Shown here: one piece after another, positions 12,742 through 25,102 of the stretch
How positions within the stretch are numbered: position 1 is the stretch's first letter
How the letters are laid out: every line of letters starts with the position of its first letter
Source of the DNA: Gordionus sp. m RMFG-2023
Lineage: Eukaryota > Nematomorpha > Gordioida > Chordodea > Parachordodidae
DNA: 64,000 nucleotides
Direction of reading: 5' to 3'
Assembly (NCBI RefSeq): GCF_954871325.1
Contig: NC_088779.1
Span: forward strand, 16,494,846-16,558,845
The notes under the pieces: model-generated
What the model was told of the DNA's origin: nothing
Databases searched by the model: none
Seen by the model: only the letters and a program-made list of their open reading frames with translations
Position numbers and translations under genes: made by a program

Positions 12742-14489
12742 CAGTGGCGTAGGCATGGGGGGGACCCCCCCCCCCCTTCCCATGAAAAATTAAAAAAAAT
12801 TTTTTTTATTTTTTTAATTTATTTTTTTAATTTATTTTTTAAAATTTTTTAATTTTAATTTAAAAATTCTTAATAAACGCTTGATTATGTTTTAAATTTA
12901 TTATAAATAATAATAGATATACACATTTGATTGTTTTTATATTTATTGGTTTGCAGCTATTTCACACCACCCAAAAAAAGGAAGTTATTTATTTAACGTA
13001 TCATAATATTGACTTAAAAAATCAAAAAAAAACTAAAGATTTTGTCCGACCAGATTCATCGAAAGACAAGAGTTGGTGAAACTCTTTATTGAAATATTTG
13101 ATGTTGTCTTTGCAGCACTAGAATTTTATTTATCAAGCAAGGAAAAAGATTCAGCAGATGCCGAAAATCTTTTGCAGGCTATTATTAAGCCACAGTTTTT
13201 AATTTCAATTCAATATGTTTATTTTTTATTTAATTATACATATGATTTTAGCAAAATGCTACAAAAAATTGATTTGGATTTAAGGGAGATTATGAATTGA
13301 GCAAAGGATATTGTTGAAATATCAACAAATATCAGAGAGAATGTGGATGAAAAATTTCATGAAATATATGAAAAAGTAAAGGAGATTGCTAATATGTTTG
13401 GAATTGAAATTTTTAAACCTAGAGTAGTCTCTAGACAATCCAATCGATCAAATATTGATGCATCTACGATTGAGGATTTTTATAAAATAAACATTTTTAT
13501 TCCCCTTATCGATAAATTTTTATTTCAATTAAAAGAAAGATTTATTAGTCATAATTATATTTTAAAAAGCTTTTATTTTCTTTTTCCGGTTGAGTCTAAA
13601 CTGTTGATTACACTTGAAACACGAGAGGATATTAAAAAATCTCAGAGTTTTATGCTGATGATTTATTAGGTTCATATGATAAGTTACTTTGTGATGTCAA
13701 ATTTTGGTAAATCTTGACAGAATAGGGTATTCTTTGAGACCAAAAAATGCTCTGTAGGCCCTTTCCATGTGTATTTACATTTTAGATTCCCTGCCTAATA
13801 TCAAAACATTATTAATTTTAGCTACCTTGCCAATTAGTACCTGCATTAAAGAAAGATCTTTTTCAACTTTAAAAAGGTTAAAAACCTATTTAAGAAACAC
13901 AACCGGTGAAAAACGTTTAAATGGATTAGCCCTATTGAATATTAACAAGGAGATTATTTTAGATAAAAATTTGATTCCAGATGAATTAGCAAAATCTCTG
14001 AGAAAAGTAGATCTCTCTTTTTAAATTCAAATCAAAAAATATCAATAAGATTTTATTAGTTTTAATATATAATCAACTTTTTTTTGTAAAAAAAGTATTA
14101 TTTATAAGATAATATCATCATATTTTTTTAAATACCATTATTTGCATAAGGATTACACATATTTTATATAATTGTAAAAAATCACTTTTTTTAAAATAGA
14201 GTCTTTATACATTATAATTTTTAATATTAAAATCTGTATTATATAAAATATCAACATTTTGAAAATATTTTAATTAATAAAAATATATATATGATTAAAT
14301 AAAGGAATGTAAAATATATAATAAAATAGCCTAAAATTTTGTTATATGAAAATATAAAACAATTTTAACAAATCCAAAAATATAAGCAATTAAGTGTTCA
14401 AAAAAATAGGAGGTTTGGGGAGCTTCGCCCCCCCCAAAAAATTTTTAAACCCCCCCCCCCCCCATAATAAAATCCTGGCTACGCCATTG
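12742..14489 (+). mobile_element. hAT element of ZMYM1/TTF type with 8-bp target duplication
   Basis: The TIR reads CAGTGGCGTAGGCA on the left and CAATGGCGTAGCCAGG (reverse complement) on the right. Both ends run into long G/C homopolymers, and perfect 8-bp TGATGAAG duplications flank the element at 12,734-12,741 and 14,490-14,497. Transposase relics fill 13,070-14,024. Because the insertion splits the right arm of the large inverted repeat, it is younger than that structure. Confidence 0.92.
13070..14024 (+). pseudogene. Decayed ZMYM1/TTF-type hAT transposase
   Basis: The readable segments occur in family order. First come the helical region with ADAENLLQAI and DFSKMLQKIDLDL, then EIANMFGIEIFKPRVVSRQ (family pattern 'PRxxxRQxxRxN'). 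The C-terminal dimerisation domain follows, with LATLPISTCIKERSFSTLKR and EKRLNGLALLNI. An in-frame stop at about 13,298 and a frame change with a missing segment around 13,670-13,770 show that it is dead. The N-terminal TTF finger is not evident. Typical family members are 600-800 residues; about 300 remain. Confidence 0.85.
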
Positions 14490-14569
14490 TGATGAAGCAT
14501 CAACATCTAACGATGAAAGCTGTGAGAATTTAAAAGATTCATCCTATAAAACAAATGGGACCAGGGGGT

Positions 14570-14625
14570 GCTGGTTAAGCCATCGGGTCTGAGCCTCAGA
14601 CCAAACCCGACGGCTTAATCTGCAC
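14570..14625. repeat. Hairpin insertion in the right arm
   Basis: TTAAGCCATCGGGTCTGAG faces CTCAGACC..AACCCGACGGCTTAA with one small bulge. It has no counterpart at the equivalent place in the left arm (about 11,230), so it was gained or lost after the arms formed. Confidence 0.7.
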
Positions 14626-15084
14626 CCGTCCAATGAGAAATCCCTTATTTGGGATGCAATCTGCGTATCATCATTTTCTTCATCAATTAATACAAACCCT
14701 CTTATTTGTGGGGAAAATAAAAAAATTAATAAATATTCAAAATTAAATAACTTTATATTTCGCCAATAGTCATTTCAACTAACGGCAATTTTTCACAGTC
14801 TACATATATTTTTTAAAAAACTTTCACGAAAAATTTTAGCATAACAAACGAAAATCGCGAATCCTTATTTCTTAAACAAAAACTTCAATGGGAAATTTTT
14901 AAACACAATTATACTTGTTTTTTAGGTACATTTTAATTATTAAATTAAGCTCTTTTTAGAGCCTTCGATACTATTAATATATATTTTTATTTAGTAATTT
15001 TATATATTTTTACATATTTTTATATAGTTGTTTATTTTAGTGTTTTATCATTTTTTTTAAAAAATTATACCAATATCAATATTA

Positions 15085-15590
15085 TCAAAATAAAATTTTA
15101 AAAAATAAAACAAATAACAATGGCAATATTTTGAAGTTTTGGAAGCAGGAAAATTTATTTTCATTTTTGAGAAAATTAGAGAGTAAAATTTTGTCAGCCC
15201 TGGCAAATTCGGCTTCTAGTGAAAGGTTATTTTCTGTAGTCAATCGCTTATTAAAGGAAAGGCTCACACAATTGAAATAAAAAAATAGACATTCTTCTTT
15301 TTCTAAGTAAAAATTTGGATTTATAATATGTATTTATTTTTTATTATTATGGATTATGAATTAAAGAAATAAATAGAATAAATTCAAAAAAGTGTATTAT
15401 AGCATTAAAGTTTTGAAAAATGTAAAAACACCATGAATTTTTGTGAATCAAAATATTGCCTTTCATGAGCGGGCGGATCGGATCGAAAATTTTTTAGTGG
15501 TAAGTGTGAATGGGCGTGAATGTTTTTATTGCCACCGTGAGCGGGCGGGCCGTGAATAAAAAATTAGACCTGCACCTCTTTTCGCTTTCT
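15085..15590 (+). pseudogene. hAT transposase C-terminal dimerisation fragment and 3' end, right-arm copy
   Basis: The plus strand encodes FWKQENLFSFLRKLESKI, LANSASSERLFSVVNRLLKE and a stop near 15,280. This is the classic hAT C-terminal signature. About 200 bp downstream comes the GC-rich terminus (gagcgggcgggccgtgaata, then gacctgcacctc). The left arm has the inverted counterpart. It is a C-terminal relic only. Confidence 0.75.
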
Positions 15591-15834
15591 TTTCCTCTAA
15601 TTTGTCTAAATTATTAATTTAAAAATAATATTTATTTTTTTACATTGAATTTATATTAAAACCATTTTTTCTAGTATTTAATGATTTAAAGCATAAAAGT
15701 AATACATATTAAATATCTCAAAATAAAATTTCTTGTGCTAGCCAGGAGGAAAAAAAAATATAATTTAATTGTTTTAAAAAAAGATTCCGAATCCCCTTTA
15801 ATATTTCTTTTAAAAAATTTGACTTTTGTTATAA

Positions 15835-16385
15835 TGAACCATAACCATAACCGAACCGATATAATTTTTTTTTGAAGGAGTAAAAAGAACCTTTATAAAA
15901 AACCCTTAAACCGGTTCAGTTTTTATATTTTAGAAATGATAATAATTTGAATATCCAGAATTATATTAACGTACTCTTATAGTAATGGCTGTTCTACACA
16001 AGTTTCTGTAGAAGGGCTTTTTCGGGGCTAAAATTTGTGTAATCGTCACAACGAACAAAAAGGAATCTATTTATATACTTGAAAATATATTACTTATAAG
16101 TTCAAATAATATATTTAAAAATGAGTTATTTTGAATCTTATATATATTTTTTTATATATAATTCATAGATGCTTATAATAAAAATAAATTAGAAGATGAT
16201 GTTGCTTCAATAAAAAAAAAATTTCTAACCGTAATGAACATACACCTTTATAATTAGCTAAACCGAACCTTTATAAATTTCTTCTCAAGAACCGTAAACA
16301 AAACATAACCATTATATTTATTTACATACTGAACCGTAACCAAACTGAACCGTTATAAATAACGGTTCGGGTCCCTGCTTAAATG
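15835..16385. mobile_element. ACCGGTTC-rich hAT-like MITE, right-arm copy
   Basis: This is the inverse copy of 9,460-10,045. It ends cggttcgggtccctgc and is followed by the same aaatgttcaacgaaatgcca flank. Confidence 0.55.
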
Positions 16386-16671
16386 TTCAACGAAATGCCA
16401 TATTGCATTGAATAATTGTTGCAATAATTCGGATTTTTTATAAATATAGTTTTTAATATTTTTTAAAACAAAAATGTCTTAACCTCATCCCTTTTCATTC
16501 ATTATATGCCTTAATTTTATATTATTTATTTTTTTTAAATTCTCTTTTTAAATCCCTTATTTAGGTCTTTTAATTATATGGTGCCAGCTGCAAAAAAGAA
16601 TAAAAAATAATTATATTATTTATTTTTTTTCCATGGGGACTCGGAATTATTTTTTCATGGGGATTCGGAAT

Positions 16672-18600
16672 ATTTTTTAAATATTTTTAAAAAAAATATT
16701 TAAAAAAAAGATCCCTAATCCACGTTGGGATTCCGAATCCCACATGATTCCACCCAATACGACATTTATATTAAATCACGCGAAGAATTTGAATAAATTA
16801 ACTTCATTTTATTTTCTTATCGGGGAATAAATGAATAAAAATTTTGTGTTCTAGAAATTTGTTTTGCTTTCAAAAACCTGTTTTCTGGATAATTTGCTTA
16901 CAGATGTATAATTTATCTCTCTGATATTATTTCTTGCATTGTTATATAAATCTATTGTTGTCAATTTATGATCATATAATGTTGCTAACTTACCCGACCT
17001 GCTAACCATTTAGTAACGCTCCCGAAACTGTCCTAGAGTATTTCATTGCAAATAATTGCACTTTGTCTCTATCTCAAAATCATTTTCATGATTGTAGAGG
17101 TTATAAAGCTTTTTTATTTTTATGTTGGGTAATTGCCCTATAAAAAAATAATAAATTAAGTTAAATTTTGTTTGAAATAAATAAAATGCAGATGCGTTGT
17201 GAAACAATCTGATATAACAACAAAATTTTCTTGTTTAATTAAGTCGTCTTAACAGTAATTAATTTTAATGACTTTATTATTGGTCCAATGGAATCCTTTT
17301 GCATGGCCCTGCACTAGAAGTATGCAATATGTAAGCTTTTAGCCAAAAAGCCTGACCACTTGTGGTTTTAAAATTTATTTTACCCGCCTGCCCCCCCCTC
17401 CCTTATTTATCTATAAATATAGTTTATCGCCCCCCCCCCCTGCCGCCCTCCTAATGTTTTAAAATTATCTTAATGACTGGTTAGTCTCTTTATTTATTTA
17501 ATTAAATGTATTTTTAATTAAACACTTATGGGAAACTAAGGTTAGTCAAACTGACTTTTACAAATTTTGCTTTAGCTCCTGGTTTTTTTAATAATATAAA
17601 AAATAATTTATGATTAGATATCTAAAACTATACTCTATAAAAGTGCCTAAAATTTTAAGAATATAATCATTTTTAAAAAATCCTATTTTTTGCAAAAGTG
17701 GAAATTTTGTCCAACAAGCCTCAATAGCGAAGAGATTATGATTTCCTTAGCTTAAATTATAAATAACGATCATACAGTCATGAATTAAGTTTTCAAAATT
17801 TTAAATTTTTTTTCATTATTAACTATAATTGAAGTGTATGGTTTAGCAAACCCCGTTAGCTCTAAATTGACAAATCTATTTTTTTTAAAAAAATAAAATT
17901 CGTCATGTAAAAATCTTTTGATAATTTCATAAAAATTTTATTTCTTAAATAAAATTTTTAATAATTAATTATTTCAAACGATTTTTTGTCTACAGATAAA
18001 TAAAAACTATATTAGAAAATTTTAAACTGTGTATTTAATTTTAAAAATTTTAGAAAACCCGAAAACTCACATCAAATTTAAGCGTGTGGACAGACGGGCG
18101 AAAAATCCGCCCAACAGACCTCTACCCTGCATTAAATAGCATGATTTTCTTAAGGCTTAATAAAAATAAGAATTCCCCAACATATAAATTGGATTTTAAT
18201 GAGTTTTAAAATAAGAATTTTTGTGAACCTATAAGAATGAGAAGATAAATTATTTAATCTTTCTAAGCAATCTACAAATTACTTGGCGGATTTTGTCAGA
18301 GTTTCAAAAAATGATATATAATCTCTGAATTCTCATCAAATTACAAAATTTTATTCAAAAAAATTAATTTATTATTGAATTATGAAATTAATTTGGACAC
18401 ATAATGTATAAATGAGATAGAATCATTTATTTTTTTTAAAAAAAATTTTCATTTGTACCCTTAAGTCTTTCTTTTCTTTTTTATGCTAAAATAAAAAATT
18501 CAAAATTAATTTGACAAGTGATTTCAAGAGTAAGTTTAAACAAAGAGTTAAATAAAACACATTTCCTCCCCACAGCACCTCATATTTTATAAATAACAAA
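16672..18600. other. No gene recognised
   Basis: AT-rich sequence with C-rich homopolymer runs near 17,385-17,450. No coding, RNA or bounded repeat feature could be supported. Confidence 0.4.
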
Positions 18601-19139
18601 GTAGGCCTTTCATTTAGACATAATTTTTTTTTAATAAAAATTATTACGTAAGTATTCATTAAATTTAAATATGATTATATTTATGTTATATTTGAACAAT
18701 TTAGACATATAAAGGGTCATAACTCCTAGACCCACGTTCATCCCAGTCAAGGGCTTTGGGTTTGTACAAATATATAGCAGTCTGTTAGAAATTTATTTTT
18801 TAAAAATACCTTTTTTTCATAGCCATTTTTGGTTTTATACTTCCAGTTTTAGGTATTAATCAGGTTTCTATCACATGTATTTATATGTCATATTAAAATC
18901 ACAGTATTGTGATGATTTTATGAAACATGTTGAAGATTAAATTAAAACCCGTCCAGATGAAAGTATTTTGTTTGCAAAAATTAAAAAAACACATTTGCAA
19001 TTTATTATAAAAAATTAAACTTATAAAAGATTTTAAACATTCTTTTTTATCTTTATTTTTTTTTGTAAACTTAAACTTATTTATGATGAGTAATTTCAAG
19101 TGTGTAATAACATTTAATATATGTTTATTATATATAATT

Positions 19140-19832
19140 TTTTAGATTTTTCCTCACAGGACAGCTTTATTTGACATAATAAATAATTCTTTACTCAATC
19201 AAAAAAACGGTTCTACAATAAATTATGATACCTCTTCTCAACCACAAAAGAAATATGGCAATTGGAGTCAGGAAAAAATTGCCATCGCGAGAAAATGACT
19301 CAGTAAACCTAAACATAAACAGGCGACCATAAAAACAATGGCGCAAGACCTCAATTTATCCATTTTCTCGGTATACCGATTCAAAGGTATTACCTTCCCC
19401 GAATATTACGATGACTTCTTGATCGATTACATAATCAATCAAGAGGGAGTAACAAAAAGAATGATTCCAAATTGAAATCTAACGTAATAATGGATTGACG
19501 ATAAAAAATATAGTTGAAAATTTACCCACTGATCTCAAAATGAGTGATTCGGGAATATCCAAATACATTAAATCTATGGATGGCATTGGAATTGGAAGAT
19601 AACCCGATGGTCGGAATTCCCCTATTGCATAAAAATGATCAACGTGCCATTTTAAAATATATTCTATTTAGATGAAACAGGCTTCAATCCCACGTCATTC
19701 CACATGGATGAGCATCTCTGGATAAGAGTGCCTCCGTCAAATCCCCCCCCCCCTCCCTCAAAGGGGAAATGCATATCGGTTTTGTGTACCATAGGAATTA
19801 ATGGTCTCAAAAAATACACGATTATAAATGGG
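19140..19832 (+). pseudogene. Tc1/mariner/IS630-type DDE transposase fragment
   Basis: An N-terminal helix-turn-helix-like stretch (TIKTMAQDLNLSIFSVYRF) is followed by a region with stops. The catalytic block LDETGFNPTSFHMDEHLWI then GKCISVLCTIGINGLKKYTI fits the second D of the DDE fold. The frame ran on into VITAKKFKT after 20,808, before the hAT interrupted it. It is dead, with several stops and frame changes. Confidence 0.8.
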
Positions 19833-19840
19833 GTAATTAC

Positions 19841-20800
19841 TAGTGATGTTAAGGTAACTAGTTACAAGTAATTTTGGCTAAAAAATAACTGTAACTAGTT
19901 ATATTTTTAAAATTGTAACTAGTAACTGTAACTAGTTATAATTTTTGAAATGTAATTGCCAAAAGTAACTAGTTACTTTTAAAGATATATTCAAATAATT
20001 AATTTTATTTTTAATATGTTTTGTGATAAATTAATTTTAAATTTATTAATTTAAAAATTTTGTGAAAATGTCTGATTGTTGTAATTTCCCGTTCAAATTT
20101 ACCTTAATACCTCAAAGTGAATCCCAGACGAATGAATCATGCTCAAAACCAACATCACTTGATGTAGTTGGATTTTTTGACCTAAAGCGCCAAAATATTC
20201 TGGATAATGCACTTATAGAAAACTTTATCAAATCTAATAACAACACTTTTTCTTTATATAACGATTTTCCAAAGTTAAAATTACTCTTTATTAAATATAA
20301 TATTGTTTCTAACATCAAGTGCTCTCGTAGAGCGCTTGTTCAGTCTAGGGAAGCTCATTTTTGGAGATAAACGAGTACGTCTCCTAGATAATAACTTTGA
20401 AATTAATTTGTTGTTAAAAGCAAATAAACATTTATTAGATTCTAATTTTTATGAAAAATAAATGTTTTTTTTTCAATGCAAATATATATTTTTATATTCG
20501 ATGTAAATATTCAATTTTGCGATATTTTTTTATATAAATAAATTGTATATTATTTTAAATAACTGTTTATACTTTGTTTATCCTAATTTTTTTTATATTA
20601 AATAAATGCATTCAATAAATAAATAATGCGCATATGAATGATGTATAAAGTAAGTAACTAATTACTTTTAAAAATAACTGTAACTAATAACTAGTTACTT
20701 TTGTAAAAATGTAACTAGTAACTGTAACTAATTATGTTTTTGCCAATGTAACTAGTAACTGTAACTAGTTATGTTTCAAAAGTAACTTTTAACATCACTA
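19841..20800 (+). mobile_element. Internally deleted hAT (960 bp) with 8-bp target duplication GTAATTAC
   Basis: The ends are TAGTGATGTTAA and TTAACATCACTA. Perfect GTAATTAC copies lie at 19,833-19,840 and 20,801-20,808. Sub-terminal regions are built of repeated gtaactagttac motifs. A truncated transposase remains at 20,062-20,460: a short N-terminal piece, then ALVERLFSLGKLIFGDKRVR of the dimerisation domain in a different frame (one frame change at about 20,315). Excision would restore the mariner frame, so it inserted after the mariner did. Confidence 0.9.
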
Positions 20801-21224
20801 GTAATTACAGCAAAAAAATTTAAAACATAGATATATTTTTTCGTTATATTATATGCAATACAAATAGAAAAATAATTATATTTTGATCTTATATAAATAA
20901 AATAAATTATACAATAAATAAAGATTTCACAACTCATTTTTGAAACTATAATATAAGGTAAATTTAATAGAAAATAAAATAATAATTTAAAAAATTGCCA
21001 ACCGAAAAAAAAATCGTGTATTTTTTAACTCATTCAAAAAGTATTCCAGTTTATTGATAAAAATTAATTTTATAAAACCTTGGTCGTAAAAACAAATTTT
21101 AAAGAAAAAAAGAGGATTAATATCAAATGTGTTTTTTAAAATTATTTTTGCAAATAAAATACTTTTATCTGGATGGGTTTTAATTTAATCGTCAACATGC
21201 TTTATAATACCATCACAATACTGT

Positions 21225-21480
21225 ATTAAGCTATATATAATAAAATTTAAACTCTTGAGATATTTGAAAATTAATAAAGTGCATTTTGTCAAATATGTAC
21301 CATTTTTCCGCAATTTAAACCCCCATATCTTAGTGAGTAAGTAGTGTAATGAGGTAAAAATTTCATATTTTTCTTAGTTATAGCATAATCAATATACAAT
21401 ATTAAAAAAATTCTGAGGGGGTCGGATTGAAATTGAACATTTTTTGGTTGATTTGATATAAAATTTGCAATATATATAAA
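21225..21480 (+). repeat. Dispersed repeat R-A, right part of the split copy
   Basis: Matches the reverse complement of 8,890-9,125. The left part lies at 18,815-18,901, and the Tc1/mariner insertion separates the two. Confidence 0.65.
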
Positions 21481-22050
21481 TCGAAAATAATTTGAATTAA
21501 AAATTACTCAATCTTTTACCACTCCTTTCACTCAACATTAGTTTCACAACAAAAACTATTCACTTATTAAATTTATTAGATTTGAATTGGTTTACAATTA
21601 TATAATATATTAAAATAAGGCGCCAACCAATAATGTAAATTTAGAAAATAGAAAATATTTACTTATCAAAATAAATTAACCAAATAATTTTGATAAAATC
21701 AGAATATATTTAAGATTTAAAATAAAATAAGCGTTGAATATTTCTAATTTTTTAAACTTATTTATTTATGATCTAGAAAGATATGGTAAATGAAAAACCT
21801 TATAAAAATCTTGAACTCATACGAGAGGCGTCGAAATTTAAAGAGGTACACTTTCTATATTTATTAATTTATCAACTAAATATTTATGAAGATATTAGAA
21901 AACCAATCTGAAGATACGGAAAAATACATTTATAAAACACTCCAAAAACATTCGTTATCTTATTTGACGTTGATTTTGGGGAAAATTTATAAAGTAAAAT
22001 TATAGAATTTCTTATAATAATTTTCTATATTTTTTTTAATGTTTTTAAAA
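21481..22050. other. No gene recognised
   Basis: Plain AT-rich sequence. A short frame around 21,781-21,850 (MVNEKPYKNLELIREASKFK) is followed by gtacac and might be an exon, but nothing connects it to a neighbour. Confidence 0.3.
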
Positions 22051-22053
22051 ATA

Positions 22054-22096
22054 TTCTTCTTCTTCTTCTTCTTCTTCTTCTTCTTCTTCTTCTTCT

Positions 22097-22136
<40 letters not shown>

Positions 22137-22138
22137 TA
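22054..22138. repeat. Compound microsatellite (TTC)n(TTTC)n
   Basis: About fifteen TTC units pass without interruption into about ten TTTC units. It is polypurine on the complementary strand. Confidence 0.97.
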
Positions 22139-22527
22139 TTACATGTTATTATAAATGCAGTTTGCCCAACGCTTAAATATTGTAGCCAATAAATCAGGTA
22201 GTAAATTAAGAAAACATGGCAATATTTATTTTACGTTTTCAATTAAATTCCTCATATTGGTAATTTAATTAAAATTAAATTTAGGGAAGTCTCCTTTTAT
22301 CTCTCATATTTATCTCTAATCTGAAAGTATTTTTCCTTAGGGAAATTCATTCCTAAAGACTCAAAAAAACTTCCAACTATTATATTTAAAGGAGTGTATA
22401 ACTAGCACATTTTAAGCCTAGCTCTATCATAATTATTATTAATTTAGTTATAAAATTTTAAATGATCTTCAACAAATAAAAAAAACATAAGTCACATTAT
22501 AATAAAATCGTACAATTTAGTCCCAAT

Positions 22528-23550
22528 GGGGATTCGGAATATTTCTTTTTAGAAAAAAAAATATTTATTCTAAACTATTATGCTTATACCTAGTCATAGC
22601 TCAACCAAATTAATCACGAATTTTTAATCCAATTTAACTCGTTTGTCAAAACATACCAAACTGATATGTAATTTTACGTTTGATTAAATAACTGCATGTT
22701 TATATTATACAAATATATGATCAGAAAAATGTAATTTTAACTATAATTAAGAAAAAATATGCCCTTTATTGTTTAATAATTTTATCCTTTTTGTTTATCT
22801 TTACTATTTTCTTTTTTAGAATTTTTTTTAAAAATTCTTTATCCTTTTGTTCTCTATATTCTATTTTTATATTTATCGCCTTTATTAATTTTGTCTTAGA
22901 AACAAAAAAAATTATTAATAATTCAAATAAAATCCTTGTTAGTTTTAATATTTTTTAAAATATAGTTAAAATTCGAACCTTGAACATTTATAAAATATTG
23001 GATAATACTAATTCACAGCTAATTTCAATATTATAAGGAGTGTATTTTATTTATCAGTTGACTGATAAAATTCTTATACTGCAAGCGAGGGGATAGTTTT
23101 TAAAATATTCTAATTATTTTATAATTTTTTAGGGCTAGCGATTAAAAAAAATTGACAATTTACTATTAATCGAAAATGGCATCATGTGATTCTCCTTAAC
23201 TTCTTTTGCAAATAAAAAGGCTAGGAAGATAAATATACTATTTTTATTCTTAATAATTTATAATTAGTTATTGATTACACGGCACTTGCACTATATTTAT
23301 TTTTTATGCGTTACTCATATTTATGATTAAAATTCAAAAAATTTTGCAATATAATATTTTTATTTTTTATCAGAATGCGAAAAAACAATTAAAATTCTTG
23401 TAATTTAAAACGAAAATTATTTGCCGAATTAGTTTGGCATATTTGAACAAGTGAATTAAATTGGATAAAAATTCATAATTAATTTGAGCGGTACTAGGTA
23501 TAAATATAATAGTTTAGAATAAATATATTTAAAAATATATCTCGAATCTC
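22528..23550. mobile_element. TIR element with about 130-bp inverted ends (TGGGGATTCGGAATAT)
   Basis: 22,528-22,690 is matched inversely by 23,425-23,550; shared stretches include tattctaaactattat, tacctagt and gaatttttatccaattta. The outermost bases resemble the ends of the 9.3-16.7 kb inverted repeat. A third, solo arm follows at about 23,570-23,830. No transposase is seen and the superfamily is unknown. Confidence 0.6.
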
Positions 23551-23849
23551 CATAATAGTAATTCAAACAATATGAGGTTCGAAATTTTTTTTAGAAAAAA
23601 AAAAAAATAATGGGGATAAAAATGTTATCTGTAAAATTATATGAATTTTGAAATCGTCTACTTGTATAATTTCTATATAAATATATTTTATCGTATTAAA
23701 ATTACTTATCAAATTAATATGTTTGGACAAATGAATTAATTTGGATAACAATTTTGTAACTTGTTTTGAGTTAGGACTAGTTAAGATTAAACATTTTATA
23801 TTATTAATAAAAATATTCCTAATTTCCATAGGTGATAATTCGGGATAAA

Positions 23850-25094
23850 TAAAATTTATTTTTAAAAATTATTTTGTTTCCCATCACCATCAATATATAA
23901 AAAATATAAAATATAAAAAGGGTAAGAAAAAATGTTTAAAGAAATGGTTAAAAAATGCCTAATAAAAAAAATTTGATACAAAAAAATTGAGGGGAGGCTT
24001 TAAGTAATAAGCAAATAGGTAAATCCTTATATCTAGAATTCCAATAAAATTTCTAGTTCATATAATATTAGATTTTTGAAATATTTTTTAAAATAATATA
24101 TATTTGGAATCCATATTAAATTACAGTCTAATCTATATCGATATATAAAATTATGTTTTCTAAATATTAATTAAATGCAAGAAATTAAATGGTTAACAAT
24201 TTATTAATCTCTCAATAAGTAAAAACGTAAATATATACAATCATAATAAATATTTTATCGATTCCTCCAATATATTTTAGATATGTGTGGTGAATTAATT
24301 TGTACTACCTTTTTGTTCTTTATCCATGATAAGGCCTATATTAGACAAAATCAGTGGAAAAACTCATAATGTAGGTCAGTGGCCGGCGAAAGTTCTAAAA
24401 ATCTAATAGATAAGAAATAAAAAGTGAATTAAATAAATTTAAAAAATTGATAAAATATTACTTGCAGATATCGTAACGCAAGTTTTGTTAACATTTCCTT
24501 AAGTAAAATAACTTTCGAATTATCAATTTTATTTCTTTCACATAGCTTTAATAAATCAATTTATTTAATATAATAAAAATATTTGATCATCCTTTATTGC
24601 TAGGTATATATTTTCACTTTTATATGTGCTGAATTTGTACAAAATTTAATGCTGAATTTACATTTAGTTTTCTTTTGAGGTCAATAAGGTCCATGTTGTA
24701 TTTTCTTTATTTTTATCTGTAAATCAAAGTTCTACAAAATATATTCATATAAGCATATCTTTTTTATTTAAAAAAATATTATCCTTAATTATCCACAAAA
24801 ATGAAAATAAAAATGTTCTTAACAAAAAATATTAATTGTGGCCGGGCTGTATTTTTTTTAAAAATTTATACAACATGAATTATTATATTCGTCGATTAGA
24901 TATGGTTATAATGATTATATATAGTTATGATTAATATAATGTTTGTGAAAGTTAACACTTGCTAACACTCATAGTATCTATTACATAAAATTTTAGTTTT
25001 CCTGCCATGGAATAAATATGCAAAGGATTAAATACATTATTATATAATATATGTTATATTTTTTATTAATTAAAATATCAGTTTTATTTTTTTT
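23850..25094. other. No gene recognised
   Basis: AT-rich; no coding, RNA or bounded repeat feature could be supported. Confidence 0.4.
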
Positions 25095-25102
25095 ATAAAT
25101 AC

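Larger units (their letters stand above)
9286..16671. repeat. 7.4-kb inverted-repeat structure with about 2-kb arms
   Basis: The left arm (about 9,286-11,345) is repeated in inverse orientation at about 12,700-12,741 plus 14,498-16,671. Both outer ends carry GGGGATTCGGAAT-type sequence. Moving inward, both arms carry the same order: an ACCGGTTC-rich MITE, a GGCCCGCCCGC hAT end, and a hAT dimerisation-domain fragment. Arm identity looks high, perhaps above 90% by eye. A separate hAT at 12,742-14,489 was inserted later into the right arm. Head-to-head copies of one element, or an inverted duplication, would both explain it. Confidence 0.75.
18902..21224 (+). mobile_element. Tc1/mariner-like element with about 105-bp TIRs, split by a hAT
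   Basis: The left TIR (CAGTATTGTGATG..., then ttaaaacccgtccagatgaa) is matched inversely at about 21,120-21,224. The element interrupts repeat R-A. Its transposase is broken and holds a hAT insertion at 19,841-20,800. The right end abuts a TA, as expected for Tc1/mariner target duplication; the left TA appears mutated. Confidence 0.75.

Noticed and set aside
12742-14489. Poly-G/C runs as sequencing artefacts only
   Set aside because: They occur symmetrically next to both TIRs of a hAT with a perfect target duplication, so at least part is real element sequence, although run length may be misread.
22054-22138. CRISPR-like or telomeric array
   Set aside because: Simple TTC/TTTC microsatellite without spacers.
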